From Sedimentisphaerales bacterium (GTDB lineage Bacteria; Planctomycetota; Phycisphaerae; Sedimentisphaerales; SM23-30): a DNA stretch of 16,129 nt. Numbering within the stretch: position 1 is the first letter of the stretch; every line of letters begins with the position of its first letter. The notes beneath the pieces were generated by a model. It was given only the letters and a program-made list of their open reading frames with translations, searched no databases and had not been told where the DNA came from. A program made the position numbers and the translations under genes. Positions 1 to 6,126 of this stretch are shown piece by piece. The DNA lies in contig DAOVXR010000009.1 of assembly GCA_030636065.1 (NCBI GenBank), positions 1 to 16,129 on the forward strand. The letters are read 5' to 3'.

Positions 1-114
1 ATAGATAAGTGCGATTCGAATAGCGACGGTATGATTACTCTATCGGAAGCCCGTATATATAGTGGCGAGTCCGAGAAGAAACGCCCTCGCCGTTCGCCCT
101 GCTCGCATCAGTAG
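1..114 (+). CDS. C-terminal end of a protein with an EF-hand/dockerin-like calcium loop (partial)
   Basis: The window opens inside a plus-strand reading frame that ends at TAG 112-114. The visible 37 residues contain DSNSDGMITLSE, which fits the 12-residue EF-hand loop exactly: D1, N3, D5, G6, I8 and E12 all sit at calcium-ligand or structural positions. After the loop the chain ends in a short basic Cys- and Arg-containing tail. Such single loops occur in dockerin type I repeats, in EF-hand tails of secreted enzymes and in calcium-binding repeats of environmental bacteria. The rest of the protein lies outside the window, so its main function cannot be given. It is probably a host gene: it runs opposite to the phage cluster and is followed at once by a GC-rich palindrome. 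Confidence 0.6.
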   Translation: MDKCDSNSDGMITLSEARIYSGESEKKRPRRSPCSHQ

Positions 115-254
115 GGCGGGCCTGTGGCCCGCGTTTATCAAATTAGGCCTGAAGGACCAAAAGAGCTATGTAAAGCCCTGAAAGGGCGAAAGAAAGTCCG
201 CCACAGGCGGATAAAAAGCGTGAACGGTTACAAAAAACTTATAAGGAAACCACG
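115..254 (+). other. Intergenic region with two palindromes
   Basis: No gene is visible. Besides the palindrome at 116-132, a second perfect hairpin lies at 197-211, with arms TCCGCC and GGCGGA around ACA, followed by ATAAAAA. The leader of the next gene follows, with AAGGAAA (243-249) about 5 nt before its ATG at 255. No convincing -35/-10 pair was found. Confidence 0.4.
116..132 (+). repeat. GC-rich palindrome just after a stop codon
   Basis: Perfect 7-bp stem, GCGGGCC and GGCCCGC, with a 3-nt loop TGT. It starts one base after the stop of the EF-hand protein. There is no T-run after it, so it is more likely an interspersed palindrome or mRNA 3'-end element than a classic intrinsic terminator. 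Confidence 0.6.
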
Positions 255-734
255 ATGAAGAACAAACTGCTACTCAAAAGTTATTGTTTTATTTCCAATT
301 TTCTTGGAACATTGCTGTTGATTTATGGTGGGATTTCATATGTCGCGTTATTTTTTATGCACACCAACCCTGCAGGAACGATAAGGACAATACTGCAACT
401 GCCAGATATACTTTTCCTGGGTCTGGTGTTATTGGGTGTTTCCCGGTTCTTGAGATATGTTTCCGGTCAAACAGATCGACTGGGATGGATACTTTGTAAA
501 GGAGAATTCATCATTTATTTCGCAATCATTATTAAGATTGTGCAGGCAATCTGGGGCTTCAGTACTGTAGGTTCCGTCTGTTTTGGTAGTAGTTGTTCTT
601 TGTCTGCTAAATCGTTTGTCGTAATTATTGGTGTAACAATGGTATTTATTAGAATTTTGATTATGTTTGGTATTGCTCAATCTTTGCGGGTATTGAAGTT
701 ATCTTCGTTGAAAAAATTGGATGATTCCGATTAA
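255..734 (+). CDS. Four-helix integral membrane protein, function unknown
   Basis: The 159-residue product has four hydrophobic stretches at about residues 12-35, 47-68, 83-101 and 119-145, a short basic N-terminus (KNKLLLK) and a charged C-terminal tail (KKLDDSD). It should sit in the inner membrane. Between helices 3 and 4 lies a small Cys pair (C109, C114), which may form a disulfide if that loop is periplasmic. The start at 255 is supported by AAGGAAA about 5 nt upstream. I do not recognise a family. The gene is AT-rich, points away from the phage cluster and ends just before a palindrome, so it is likely a chromosomal gene beside the prophage. Overlapping frames in this interval are shadows. 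Confidence 0.65.
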   Translation: MKNKLLLKSYCFISNFLGTLLLIYGGISYVALFFMHTNPAGTIRTILQLPDILFLGLVLLGVSRFLRYVSGQTDRLGWILCKGEFIIYFAIIIKIVQAIWGFSTVGSVCFGSSCSLSAKSFVVIIGVTMVFIRILIMFGIAQSLRVLKLSSLKKLDDSD

Positions 735-750
735 AAATATAGCTTGTAGG

Positions 751-767
751 GTGGGGTCTTACCCCAC
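751..767 (+). repeat. Palindrome after the membrane protein gene
   Basis: Perfect 7-bp stem, GTGGGGT and ACCCCAC, with loop CTT, 16 nt after the stop at 734. The flanks (GTAGG before, GCG after) resemble those of the palindrome at 116-132, which suggests one interspersed family. It may end or protect the upstream mRNA, but it has no downstream T-run. Confidence 0.55.
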
Positions 768-822
768 GCGGCTTTCTTGGCTCTGTAGTGAGATAAGATA
801 GTTTTTTTCTTGGGAGACAATT

Positions 823-996
823 ATGAAAGATAAACTATTTTACCTTTTAGGATTTCCATTAGTTTGGTTTGTGGTTGCAATAATCACAGCTTGTCCCTGT
901 GCTGGCAAGGCAAAGTTCCGGGAGCTGTACCGCTCTGGCTTTTATGTTGTTTCAATCTTTCGTTGTGCCTGCTACCATTTTTTGCCTTGCCCATAA
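823..996 (+). CDS. Small putative membrane or lipoprotein ORF (57 aa)
   Basis: A short ORF starts at ATG 823 with a good Shine-Dalgarno (GGGAGA, 812-817) 5 nt upstream and ends at TAA 994-996. The start MKDKLF followed by a hydrophobic run (about residues 5-24) ending in ITAC looks like a signal peptide with a lipobox (I-T-A-C, lipid cysteine at about residue 25), or a single membrane helix. The remaining 30 residues are Cys-rich and match nothing I know. Its N-terminus (M-K-x-K-L) resembles that of the upstream membrane protein. A palindrome follows its stop, as for the other two plus-strand genes, which slightly favours a real gene. It could instead be a remnant of a longer damaged gene. 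Confidence 0.35.
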   Translation: MKDKLFYLLGFPLVWFVVAIITACPCAGKAKFRELYRSGFYVVSIFRCACYHFLPCP

Positions 997-1008
997 AGCT
1001 GATCAGCA

Positions 1009-1044
1009 GGCGTAGCCCGGGCAAAAAGTAGGCCGGGCTATGCC
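1009..1044 (+). repeat. Palindrome after the small ORF
   Basis: Arms GGCGTAGCCCGG (1009-1020) and CCGGGCTATGCC (1033-1044) pair over 12 positions with one G-T wobble, around a 12-nt loop. It lies 12 nt after the stop at 996. The GTAGCCCGG/GCCCGCC theme matches the other palindromes of the window. Confidence 0.55.
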
Positions 1045-1491
1045 CGCCATTCTAAAATTTCAGTTGAGTTTTTTACGGTTGAAAACCGGCAAAACAAAAT
1101 GAACATAAGTCCTTATTTTTCATTTCGGGAAATTGATATAAGTTCTTATTTTGCGTACAAAATCGAATTTCAACTTTTGTCAATTAATGTCCGAATTTTG
1201 CTCAATGTAGTAACACAACCAATATGAGTTTTTTTTACACTAAATGAGATTTTTTCCGGGGTGCGCTGGTAGGCCCATAAATGGGTGGGGTGTTAAGATA
1301 GGTAAAGATAGGAAAATACTTTAAATAAATGAGCAAAAATATAAATATTTTATTTTTTTATTTTTTCCATTTTTAGGGGGCGTTAATCCCCATTTAATCA
1401 ACCTTTAACCTCCAATCTATCCGCCCGTATTGGCCCGGCAGGCCCACGGCCTTAGCCTTGAGATACTGCGGGATTCGACTTATGGATATCC
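1045..1491. other. Gene-free AT-rich region between host genes and phage cassette
   Basis: No ORF with a plausible start and Shine-Dalgarno is visible on either strand. The stretch holds two copies of ATAAGTnCTTATTTT (1105-1119 and 1138-1152), long A/T runs around 1300-1380 and a short GC-rich patch at about 1420-1460. This marks the change from host-like sequence to the left end of the phage operon. No attachment site or tRNA could be identified. Confidence 0.4.
1105..1152. promoter_or_regulatory. Pair of short palindromic repeats, possible operator
   Basis: ATAAGTCCTTATTTT at 1105-1119 and ATAAGTTCTTATTTT at 1138-1152 are near-identical direct repeats 33 bp apart, about three helical turns. 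Each contains a small palindrome (ATAAG...CTTAT). Same-face spacing of palindromes is what a dimeric DNA-binding protein would need, but no promoter or regulated gene is obvious next to them. They may equally be part of a dispersed repeat. Confidence 0.25.
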
Positions 1492-1604
1492 AATAGCACA
1501 CGGATGACACGGATAATACGGATTAGCACTGATCTGAAATATTTAATTAAAGTGTTTTCCGATCCGTTTTAATCAGTTTAAATCGGTTAAATCCGTGTGC
1601 TATT
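1492..1604. repeat. 113-bp element bounded by 14-bp exact inverted repeats
   Basis: AATAGCACACGGAT (1492-1505) and its exact reverse complement ATCCGTGTGCTATT (1591-1604) bound the element. Inside are further ATCCG-type words on both strands, so it looks like two diverged copies of one ATCCGTGT repeat meeting tail to tail. The right arm overlaps the stop codon of the minus-strand gene ending at 1600. A related copy occurs near 15508-15547. No ORF lies inside, so it is not a self-coding insertion sequence. Confidence 0.65.
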
Positions 1605-2193
1605 CTTCGATCTTCTCCCAGTGCCCCTCATCACAGGTCAGGGCTTCATATTCCGCCTTACCGCCGAGCGCGGGCCGATTGTTCGGATTATTCAAATAGC
1701 ACCCGCAGCTTTTATGAGTGCATCTCATAACGCCGTCATCGTCAACTACCATTAAATCGCTGGGACATTTTTCACATTTTGCAAGGCGCTTTTTGCGATG
1801 CTCATCGGATACTTTAATCCGCCGGGTTTTGATATAATGACTGGCAATTTGTCCCAGGTGATTTTTCAGATTATCGGCAAGCTGGAATCCCTTCGGTAAT
1901 TGTTCCAACAGTTCTTGTTGATGTTCTTCTGCTTGTAAGTGTTTTTTAATTTTACTTAGACCAATGTTGTTAATCATAATACATCTTTTGGTCCAGTCAT
2001 ATAGATTAACACCTTCAGGAGCAACAGGTATTTCATAACCAATTTTCTTTAGCATAGCGATTTGTTTTTTTGTATTGTGTGGGTTGCAGTTTTTTTCACA
2101 CCAGCCACGACGTAAATCAACGCCGACTCTAAATAGCATTGTAAGCATACATAGATTATCATTACGAAATTCACATTCTGTTAAATTAGTCAT
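1600..2193 (-). CDS. Cys-cluster (zinc-ribbon-like) phage protein, last gene of the operon
   Basis: The 197-residue product has 11 cysteines. The C-terminal cluster C140-x2-C143-x14-C158-x4-C163-x1-C165, then C187 in a CDEGHW ending, looks like a zinc ribbon or related metal knuckle. An N-terminal group (C7, C15, C32, C36) may form a second site. The middle (about 75-130) is helical and charged. Proteins with a KCEKC...CGC...C..GHW ending occur at the end of some phage structural operons; I know no proven function. The start at 2193 is preferred over one 13 codons upstream because its ATG overlaps the stop of the preceding gene as ATGA, with AGGGT upstream. The stop lies inside the inverted-repeat element. 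Confidence 0.65.
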   Translation of the reverse strand: MTNLTECEFRNDNLCMLTMLFRVGVDLRRGWCEKNCNPHNTKKQIAMLKKIGYEIPVAPEGVNLYDWTKRCIMINNIGLSKIKKHLQAEEHQQELLEQLPKGFQLADNLKNHLGQIASHYIKTRRIKVSDEHRKKRLAKCEKCPSDLMVVDDDGVMRCTHKSCGCYLNNPNNRPALGGKAEYEALTCDEGHWEKIEE

Positions 2194-2861
2194 GAAAATA
2201 ACCCTGTTATTGTCATAATGCTTCCGTAACAAAGTGGATGATACTCATATCCCCAACAATCGTTTTCATCTTTCATTCCACTATTGAGTACAATGGGGTC
2301 TTCCCCAAAATCTACACTAAATCCAGATCCTTCATTGTAAAAACAATTTTCGTTACCTAATAAACCATGACCTGCAGAAGCAACTATTTTCCACGTGTTA
2401 GAAGTACAAGACAAAGATACGTGAATTTCAAAGTCTCTAGCATCATAACACAAGTATCTATTGCGAGCATCACAAGCAGCGTCTATTACATACTTAAAAT
2501 ACCAATAATAAGTGCCACTTTGAAAATGAGTTAAATTAAAGATACCTTCGAGACATTCACATGAAGACTCACAAGGAGTTCCATCACAAAGGGTATAATT
2601 GGTTAAATTAACAGAAATAGTAGAAGGCGGTGAATAATCATCGCACGCTGCACAGCATCCCGCCGCCACATTCCTTGCCTCTAACCGGTTCTCTGCATCA
2701 TTCCATTTGACCGGATAAACATTACCGCCGCAATGAAGCTCTAATTGATTAGTAGCATCGTTCCACCTTACCGGGCCGATTTCCGTTTTGGTTTTATCGT
2801 CTTCACAATAAGCAGTTAATCGCCTGTCATCATCTTTCCATTTTACAATGTGCGTAGTCAT
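2190..2861 (-). CDS. Cys-rich phage protein with three W-D repeats
   Basis: The 223-residue product begins with three related segments around W8, W33 and W53 (VKWKDDDRRLTAYC, VRWNDATNQLELHC, VKWNDAENRLEARN), which look like small beta-hairpin repeats. The rest holds most of the 15 cysteines (69, 70, 73, 92, 97, 101, 103, 130, 138, 152, 173, 202, 211), suggesting a disulfide- or metal-stabilised fold. Aromatic beta-type segments (YYWYFKYV, FEIHVSL) fit an external virion protein. No family is recognised. The start at 2861 is chosen because it shares its A with the preceding stop (TAATG); a TTG two codons earlier is also open. The gene overlaps its downstream neighbour by 4 nt. It is more AT-rich than the head genes. 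Confidence 0.65.
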   Translation of the reverse strand: MTTHIVKWKDDDRRLTAYCEDDKTKTEIGPVRWNDATNQLELHCGGNVYPVKWNDAENRLEARNVAAGCCAACDDYSPPSTISVNLTNYTLCDGTPCESSCECLEGIFNLTHFQSGTYYWYFKYVIDAACDARNRYLCYDARDFEIHVSLSCTSNTWKIVASAGHGLLGNENCFYNEGSGFSVDFGEDPIVLNSGMKDENDCWGYEYHPLCYGSIMTITGLFS

Positions 2862-3241
2862 TACCAATCACCATCGCCAGAGAGATAGCGGCCTAAAATC
2901 TCATTGCCTACATAGCGGGAATTGCCTTCATCATCAGTCATTTTCCAACATAGAATATAATCGTCTGCATCAAGATTATGGCTTGTCGCGGCATCCTCCG
3001 CCATATTTAACACTGCCACACTGTCCGTGTTTTTGTTAATCAAAACAGCCGACGCGCCCCCCCAGTTAGTAGCGTCTAATTTCTGGATATAACAGTTATA
3101 AACCCCGGCACCGGCGGCATCGGATACGACCCTCGCGATGAACATTTTTGCGTGTCGCACGGCGGCGGTTTTTTGGATTGTCTCCGGAGATCGCTCGGCC
3201 TCGTTTCTTGCGGCCTGTTCGAATGTGTCCCGATTATTCAT
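2861..3241 (-). CDS. Uncharacterised virion-operon protein (126 aa)
   Basis: The N-terminal 30 residues are a charged amphipathic helix (NRDTFEQAARNEAERSPE), followed by a beta-rich region with alternating hydrophobics (FIARVVSD, GVYNCYIQKLDA, AVLINKNTDSVAVLNMAE) and an acidic C-terminus ending GDGDW. This looks like a compact structural protein, possibly an adaptor between neighbouring fibre-like proteins, but I recognise no family. The start at 3241 is preferred over a TTG four codons earlier because its ATG overlaps the stop of the FN3 gene (ATGA) with GGACGGA just upstream. Its own stop overlaps the next ATG. This stop/start chaining implies co-translation and related amounts of product. 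Confidence 0.6.
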   Translation of the reverse strand: MNNRDTFEQAARNEAERSPETIQKTAAVRHAKMFIARVVSDAAGAGVYNCYIQKLDATNWGGASAVLINKNTDSVAVLNMAEDAATSHNLDADDYILCWKMTDDEGNSRYVGNEILGRYLSGDGDW

Positions 3242-3906
3242 TTTTCCGTCCAACTCGCTCGCAAACCAGTTATTGCGCCAGGGCCGACGGCATCGGCGGC
3301 AATAGTAACGTAGTCTGAATTTTGCGACTCGCCGGCATCCAGCTTGTAGCTTCGCACGCGGAAATTGTATAACTGGCCATGAGAGAGAGCACCTGTAATA
3401 TAGATATAATCTCCAGGGCCTTTATATATCACCTCCCCAAGTTTGCCGCTGTCAACATCATACACATTGAATCCGGTCGGGCTTACGGCCTGGTTAATGG
3501 CTGAATACCGCCATCGCAATTTTATTTTGCCGCCAGCCACGGCGGTTGCCGTCAGATTGAGCGGAGGGTTGGGAACATCCGCAAAGGCGTCGCCGTTTTC
3601 ATCAATCAATATTTTACAGATCGGGGCTGAATCTCCGGACGCCAGGCCACAGCCTGATACCTGCCGGCGGATATAATCCCAACTTGTCCCCGGCGGCAAA
3701 TCCTGATGATCGATAGTTACCTGGCTATCGTCAAGGTCCATCAAGGCCTGCACTTCTGTGTAGTCTATGTTGCCGTTCTGGCCACGATAGACCGCATGGC
3801 AGCCGTCGAGCAGCGGCCAGAAATCGCCGAAATGCGGATTACACAATGCCAGATCGGCTACTAATCCGAAATCCCCAAAGCTAAAATCAAAGAAGTCCGT
3901 ATTCAT
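3238..3906 (-). CDS. Fibronectin type III domain phage protein
   Basis: The 222-residue product has an aromatic, Phe/Asp-rich N-terminus (FFDFSFGDFGL), a middle section with a Cys pair (C86, C97) and a single FN3 domain at about residues 112-205: PNPPLNLTATAV...KIKLRWRYS...TGFNVYD...YNFRVRSY...YVTIAA shows the usual P...L...W...Y...Y.v.v pattern. FN3 domains are common as accessory modules in phage tail, fibre and capsid surface proteins, where they are thought to help attachment or spacing. An IDENGDAFADV segment (101-111) is weakly calcium-loop-like. The start ATG at 3906 lies 6 nt after the upstream stop and has only a weak ribosome site, so translation is probably coupled. Its exact place on the particle is inferred. 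Confidence 0.7.
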   Translation of the reverse strand: MNTDFFDFSFGDFGLVADLALCNPHFGDFWPLLDGCHAVYRGQNGNIDYTEVQALMDLDDSQVTIDHQDLPPGTSWDYIRRQVSGCGLASGDSAPICKILIDENGDAFADVPNPPLNLTATAVAGGKIKLRWRYSAINQAVSPTGFNVYDVDSGKLGEVIYKGPGDYIYITGALSHGQLYNFRVRSYKLDAGESQNSDYVTIAADAVGPGAITGLRASWTEK

Positions 3907-3912
3907 TTATTA

Positions 3913-4344
3913 TCAGGTTGCCTCACCAGGTGTCATTATCTTGTGTGTGTCATTTTCGCCACGCGTCAGTTCCAATACAACGCTGGAGCCATCTACGCCA
4001 TAAACCCGCTCCGTGCTATTAGCTTTATTCCAATCCCGCTTATCTGCCAGCCTGGCGAGCGACAAGCCTCCCAGGGTAATCACAATCAATTTGTAACGAT
4101 CCTTAGGAATTATGAGCGAACTTCCGCCATCGATTTCGCCGACCAAGTCCTTGGTTTTATCATCCCACGGCGCAACACCGTAATCGATGTTAAACGTATA
4201 AAATCCCCCACCAATCTCCGCGATGGCCGGGGCCGAACCGCTTTTGTCTGTACCACTTTCCACAGCAGTAAGAAGCGATAGCCAGGTAGGCGTTAGTCCC
4301 GTCTTCGATACCCCGCCGTCGCGGAAATGAATTCTGTATAACAT
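3913..4344 (-). CDS. Uncharacterised phage structural-operon protein (143 aa)
   Basis: The product starts MLYRIHFRDGG and carries an apparent beta-rich domain (GFYTFNIDYGVAPW, SLIIPKDRYKLIVITLGGL), then a mixed charged C-terminal part (RVYGVDGSSVVLELTRGEND). Short beta-barrel or sandwich proteins of this size are frequent among phage adaptor or baseplate-like proteins, but no family is recognised. The start at 4344 is supported by AAGGTGAT upstream; the TAA stop of the beta-helix gene lies inside that ribosome site, which suggests coupling. The FN3 gene follows 6 nt after its stop. Confidence 0.6.
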   Translation of the reverse strand: MLYRIHFRDGGVSKTGLTPTWLSLLTAVESGTDKSGSAPAIAEIGGGFYTFNIDYGVAPWDDKTKDLVGEIDGGSSLIIPKDRYKLIVITLGGLSLARLADKRDWNKANSTERVYGVDGSSVVLELTRGENDTHKIMTPGEAT

Positions 4345-4355
4345 ACTAAATCACC

Positions 4356-5783
4356 TTAAATAAAAGTCCCTGTTATGGGCTCACCGATTAACCCATCAGG
4401 CCGATCTTCCGGCCAGCCCCCATCATGCGAACCCGCACCTATCGTCGAATCATTTACGCCGGCCCCCAACAGCGGTGAATTATATAACGGATCAAAATTT
4501 CCGTTTGCCGCATCGACACATTTTGGGTCGCCGGAAATATTATCACCATCCATAAAGTCAGCCCACGTCCCATCAACGCCCTCTGAATAATGAGCAGTAG
4601 TATTACCGTTTGAATGATTGTTAGATAAATATATAAGCGAAGTAGTAATGCCATTGAGGTTAATTCCATACCCGCCATTGTTACAAAAAGAACTATTGGC
4701 TATGATATTCCAATAGCGAGTATTACTCGAATAAAGTCCGTCAGACACATTACCATACACAGTACAGTTAATGACAGAAGACCTGAAACTCAAATGTATT
4801 CCATAATCGCCATTGCCATAAACTTTGCAATAAGCAATCGTACTGGAATATCCTGGATACACTCCAAGCCCGTCATTGTCATGGAAAGAGCAAAACTCCA
4901 ATAAAGAATGTGAGCCTGAATTACAGCCATATCCCCCATTGTTATCAAATTCACAGTCAGTCATTGCTAAATATGAACTTGTAGCGTGCCAATTAAAACC
5001 GCGATCTGTGGCCTGTCTGAATCGGCAATTATCGAAAGCATGATAATTTGTTGCTGTTACTGAATTATAAACACAATGGTTGGCAATATCATTCCCATCG
5101 AGAACCAAATCTTTCCATTTGTAGTATTCAGGCGTTCCGCTGTCTATTAACAAAATCGGAGTTGCCCCCAGTCCCGCTACAGCATTCCATGTTGGTCTGC
5201 TCTCGCTAACAGATAAATCCCCACCATCAGCATAATCCACACCCCTGATGATAATCTTATTTGCAGAAGTCCCAGTTACAGCAGGTAAAGTAATTGTTGC
5301 TGCAACATCATAATCTGTTCCACTTACCGTGTCAGATGCAATATGAACCTCATCACCAGCAGCAACCAAACTCAATGCCGTCGCAATACCGGTTCCATCA
5401 GCTAAAAATGCACCCCCAACATTACAATCACAATCAGTACCACTTTCATATGGCTCACCTATATCAATTGTTGTATCCGTATGGGCAAGAACCACATACC
5501 AATCATCAGCATAAGTATCAAAAAAGTCAATATATACAAGAGTTCCATCAACACAATTAGCGAACGGAGCAGCACCCGGACCCTCTATTCTTATGGAACC
5601 AAGTCCATTATTGTAAATAGTACAAGCAACTTTTCCGCCGCCCCACGTACCAACAGATGTCGGCTCCCCACTAGCCCCCTGACATGTTTCATAAGTGGCA
5701 GTTTCACCTTGTACAAATCCGCCACCGTAATTATTAGTGCCTGCCATATTACCAGGTCCGCCGAGAATAAAGGTATTAGCCAT
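4356..5783 (-). CDS. Right-handed parallel beta-helix protein, candidate tailspike or surface fibre
   Basis: The 475-residue product has a Gly/Asn-rich N-terminus (1-70) that may anchor it to the particle, a beta-sandwich-like part (75-180), then a series of rungs of about 20-25 residues from about 220 to 400, with repeated patterns such as CEFDNNGGYG, CSFHDNDGLG, CKVYGNGDYG, CTVYGNVSDG and SSFCNNGGYG. These are PbH1-type right-handed parallel beta-helix repeats, seen in tailspikes, pectate lyases and extracellular adhesins. The C-terminus (SPLLGAG...IGAGSHDGG) has the usual cap of this fold. No catalytic residues can be assigned, so depolymerase activity is only possible. Start 5783 is chosen over one 13 codons upstream because GGAGG lies 6 nt before this ATG; it overlaps the upstream stop by 8 nt (ATGGCTAA). 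Base composition is more AT-rich than the head genes. Confidence 0.75.
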   Translation of the reverse strand: MANTFILGGPGNMAGTNNYGGGFVQGETATYETCQGASGEPTSVGTWGGGKVACTIYNNGLGSIRIEGPGAAPFANCVDGTLVYIDFFDTYADDWYVVLAHTDTTIDIGEPYESGTDCDCNVGGAFLADGTGIATALSLVAAGDEVHIASDTVSGTDYDVAATITLPAVTGTSANKIIIRGVDYADGGDLSVSESRPTWNAVAGLGATPILLIDSGTPEYYKWKDLVLDGNDIANHCVYNSVTATNYHAFDNCRFRQATDRGFNWHATSSYLAMTDCEFDNNGGYGCNSGSHSLLEFCSFHDNDGLGVYPGYSSTIAYCKVYGNGDYGIHLSFRSSVINCTVYGNVSDGLYSSNTRYWNIIANSSFCNNGGYGINLNGITTSLIYLSNNHSNGNTTAHYSEGVDGTWADFMDGDNISGDPKCVDAANGNFDPLYNSPLLGAGVNDSTIGAGSHDGGWPEDRPDGLIGEPITGTFI

Positions 5784-6114
5784 CGGTTGCCTCCAGCCGA
5801 GCAGCTTCTTCCTCAGCCTCACGGTCAGTCTTCAGTGCCAATACAAGACCGCAACCATTATTCGCCTCACCCTTTACTTCCAGTAGCTCCAATTGCTCAT
5901 CGGTAATGTCCAACATCGTCCGTAGTTTCGTTACCCGTTCTGCATGTCGCTCCTCGTTTAAGCGTTCAAGCCGAATGAACATGAACGCATTATGATTCTG
6001 GTTGCCCGTAGGCGAACACATAGCGTCTATCTGCTTAACCGTCTTTCCGGCAAGGTCTGTTCGCCAACGGATAATCGCGGCTTGTTTTATTATATCAGCT
6101 TTTGTGTCTGTCAT
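5776..6114 (-). CDS. Small charged helical protein between connector and beta-helix protein
   Basis: A 112-residue, mostly helical, highly charged protein. Residues 1-40 (ADIIKQAAIIRWRTDLAGKT) could form a short domain; 45-75 (FIRLERLNEERHAERVTKLRTMLDI) and the Glu-rich end (REAEEEAARLEA) look like coiled coil. It starts 12 nt after the stop of the connector gene and overlaps the beta-helix gene by 8 nt, so it is translated with them. The position suggests a small adaptor, chaperone or completion protein, but the sequence gives no family. No strong Shine-Dalgarno precedes the ATG. Confidence 0.55.
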   Translation of the reverse strand: MTDTKADIIKQAAIIRWRTDLAGKTVKQIDAMCSPTGNQNHNAFMFIRLERLNEERHAERVTKLRTMLDITDEQLELLEVKGEANNGCGLVLALKTDREAEEEAARLEATDG

Positions 6115-6126
6115 TTTTTATGTTTC

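Noticed and set aside
1430..1490. Possible tRNA remnant or attachment site (GGGATTCGAC resembles a T-arm)
   Set aside because: The flanking bases do not form the T-stem and no acceptor or anticodon arm can be folded; no second copy of the sequence was found at the other end.
5294..5906. His/Gln-rich and other plus-strand frames opposite the beta-helix gene
   Set aside because: Low-complexity antisense translation with no ribosome site; the minus-strand frame has clear beta-helix repeats.
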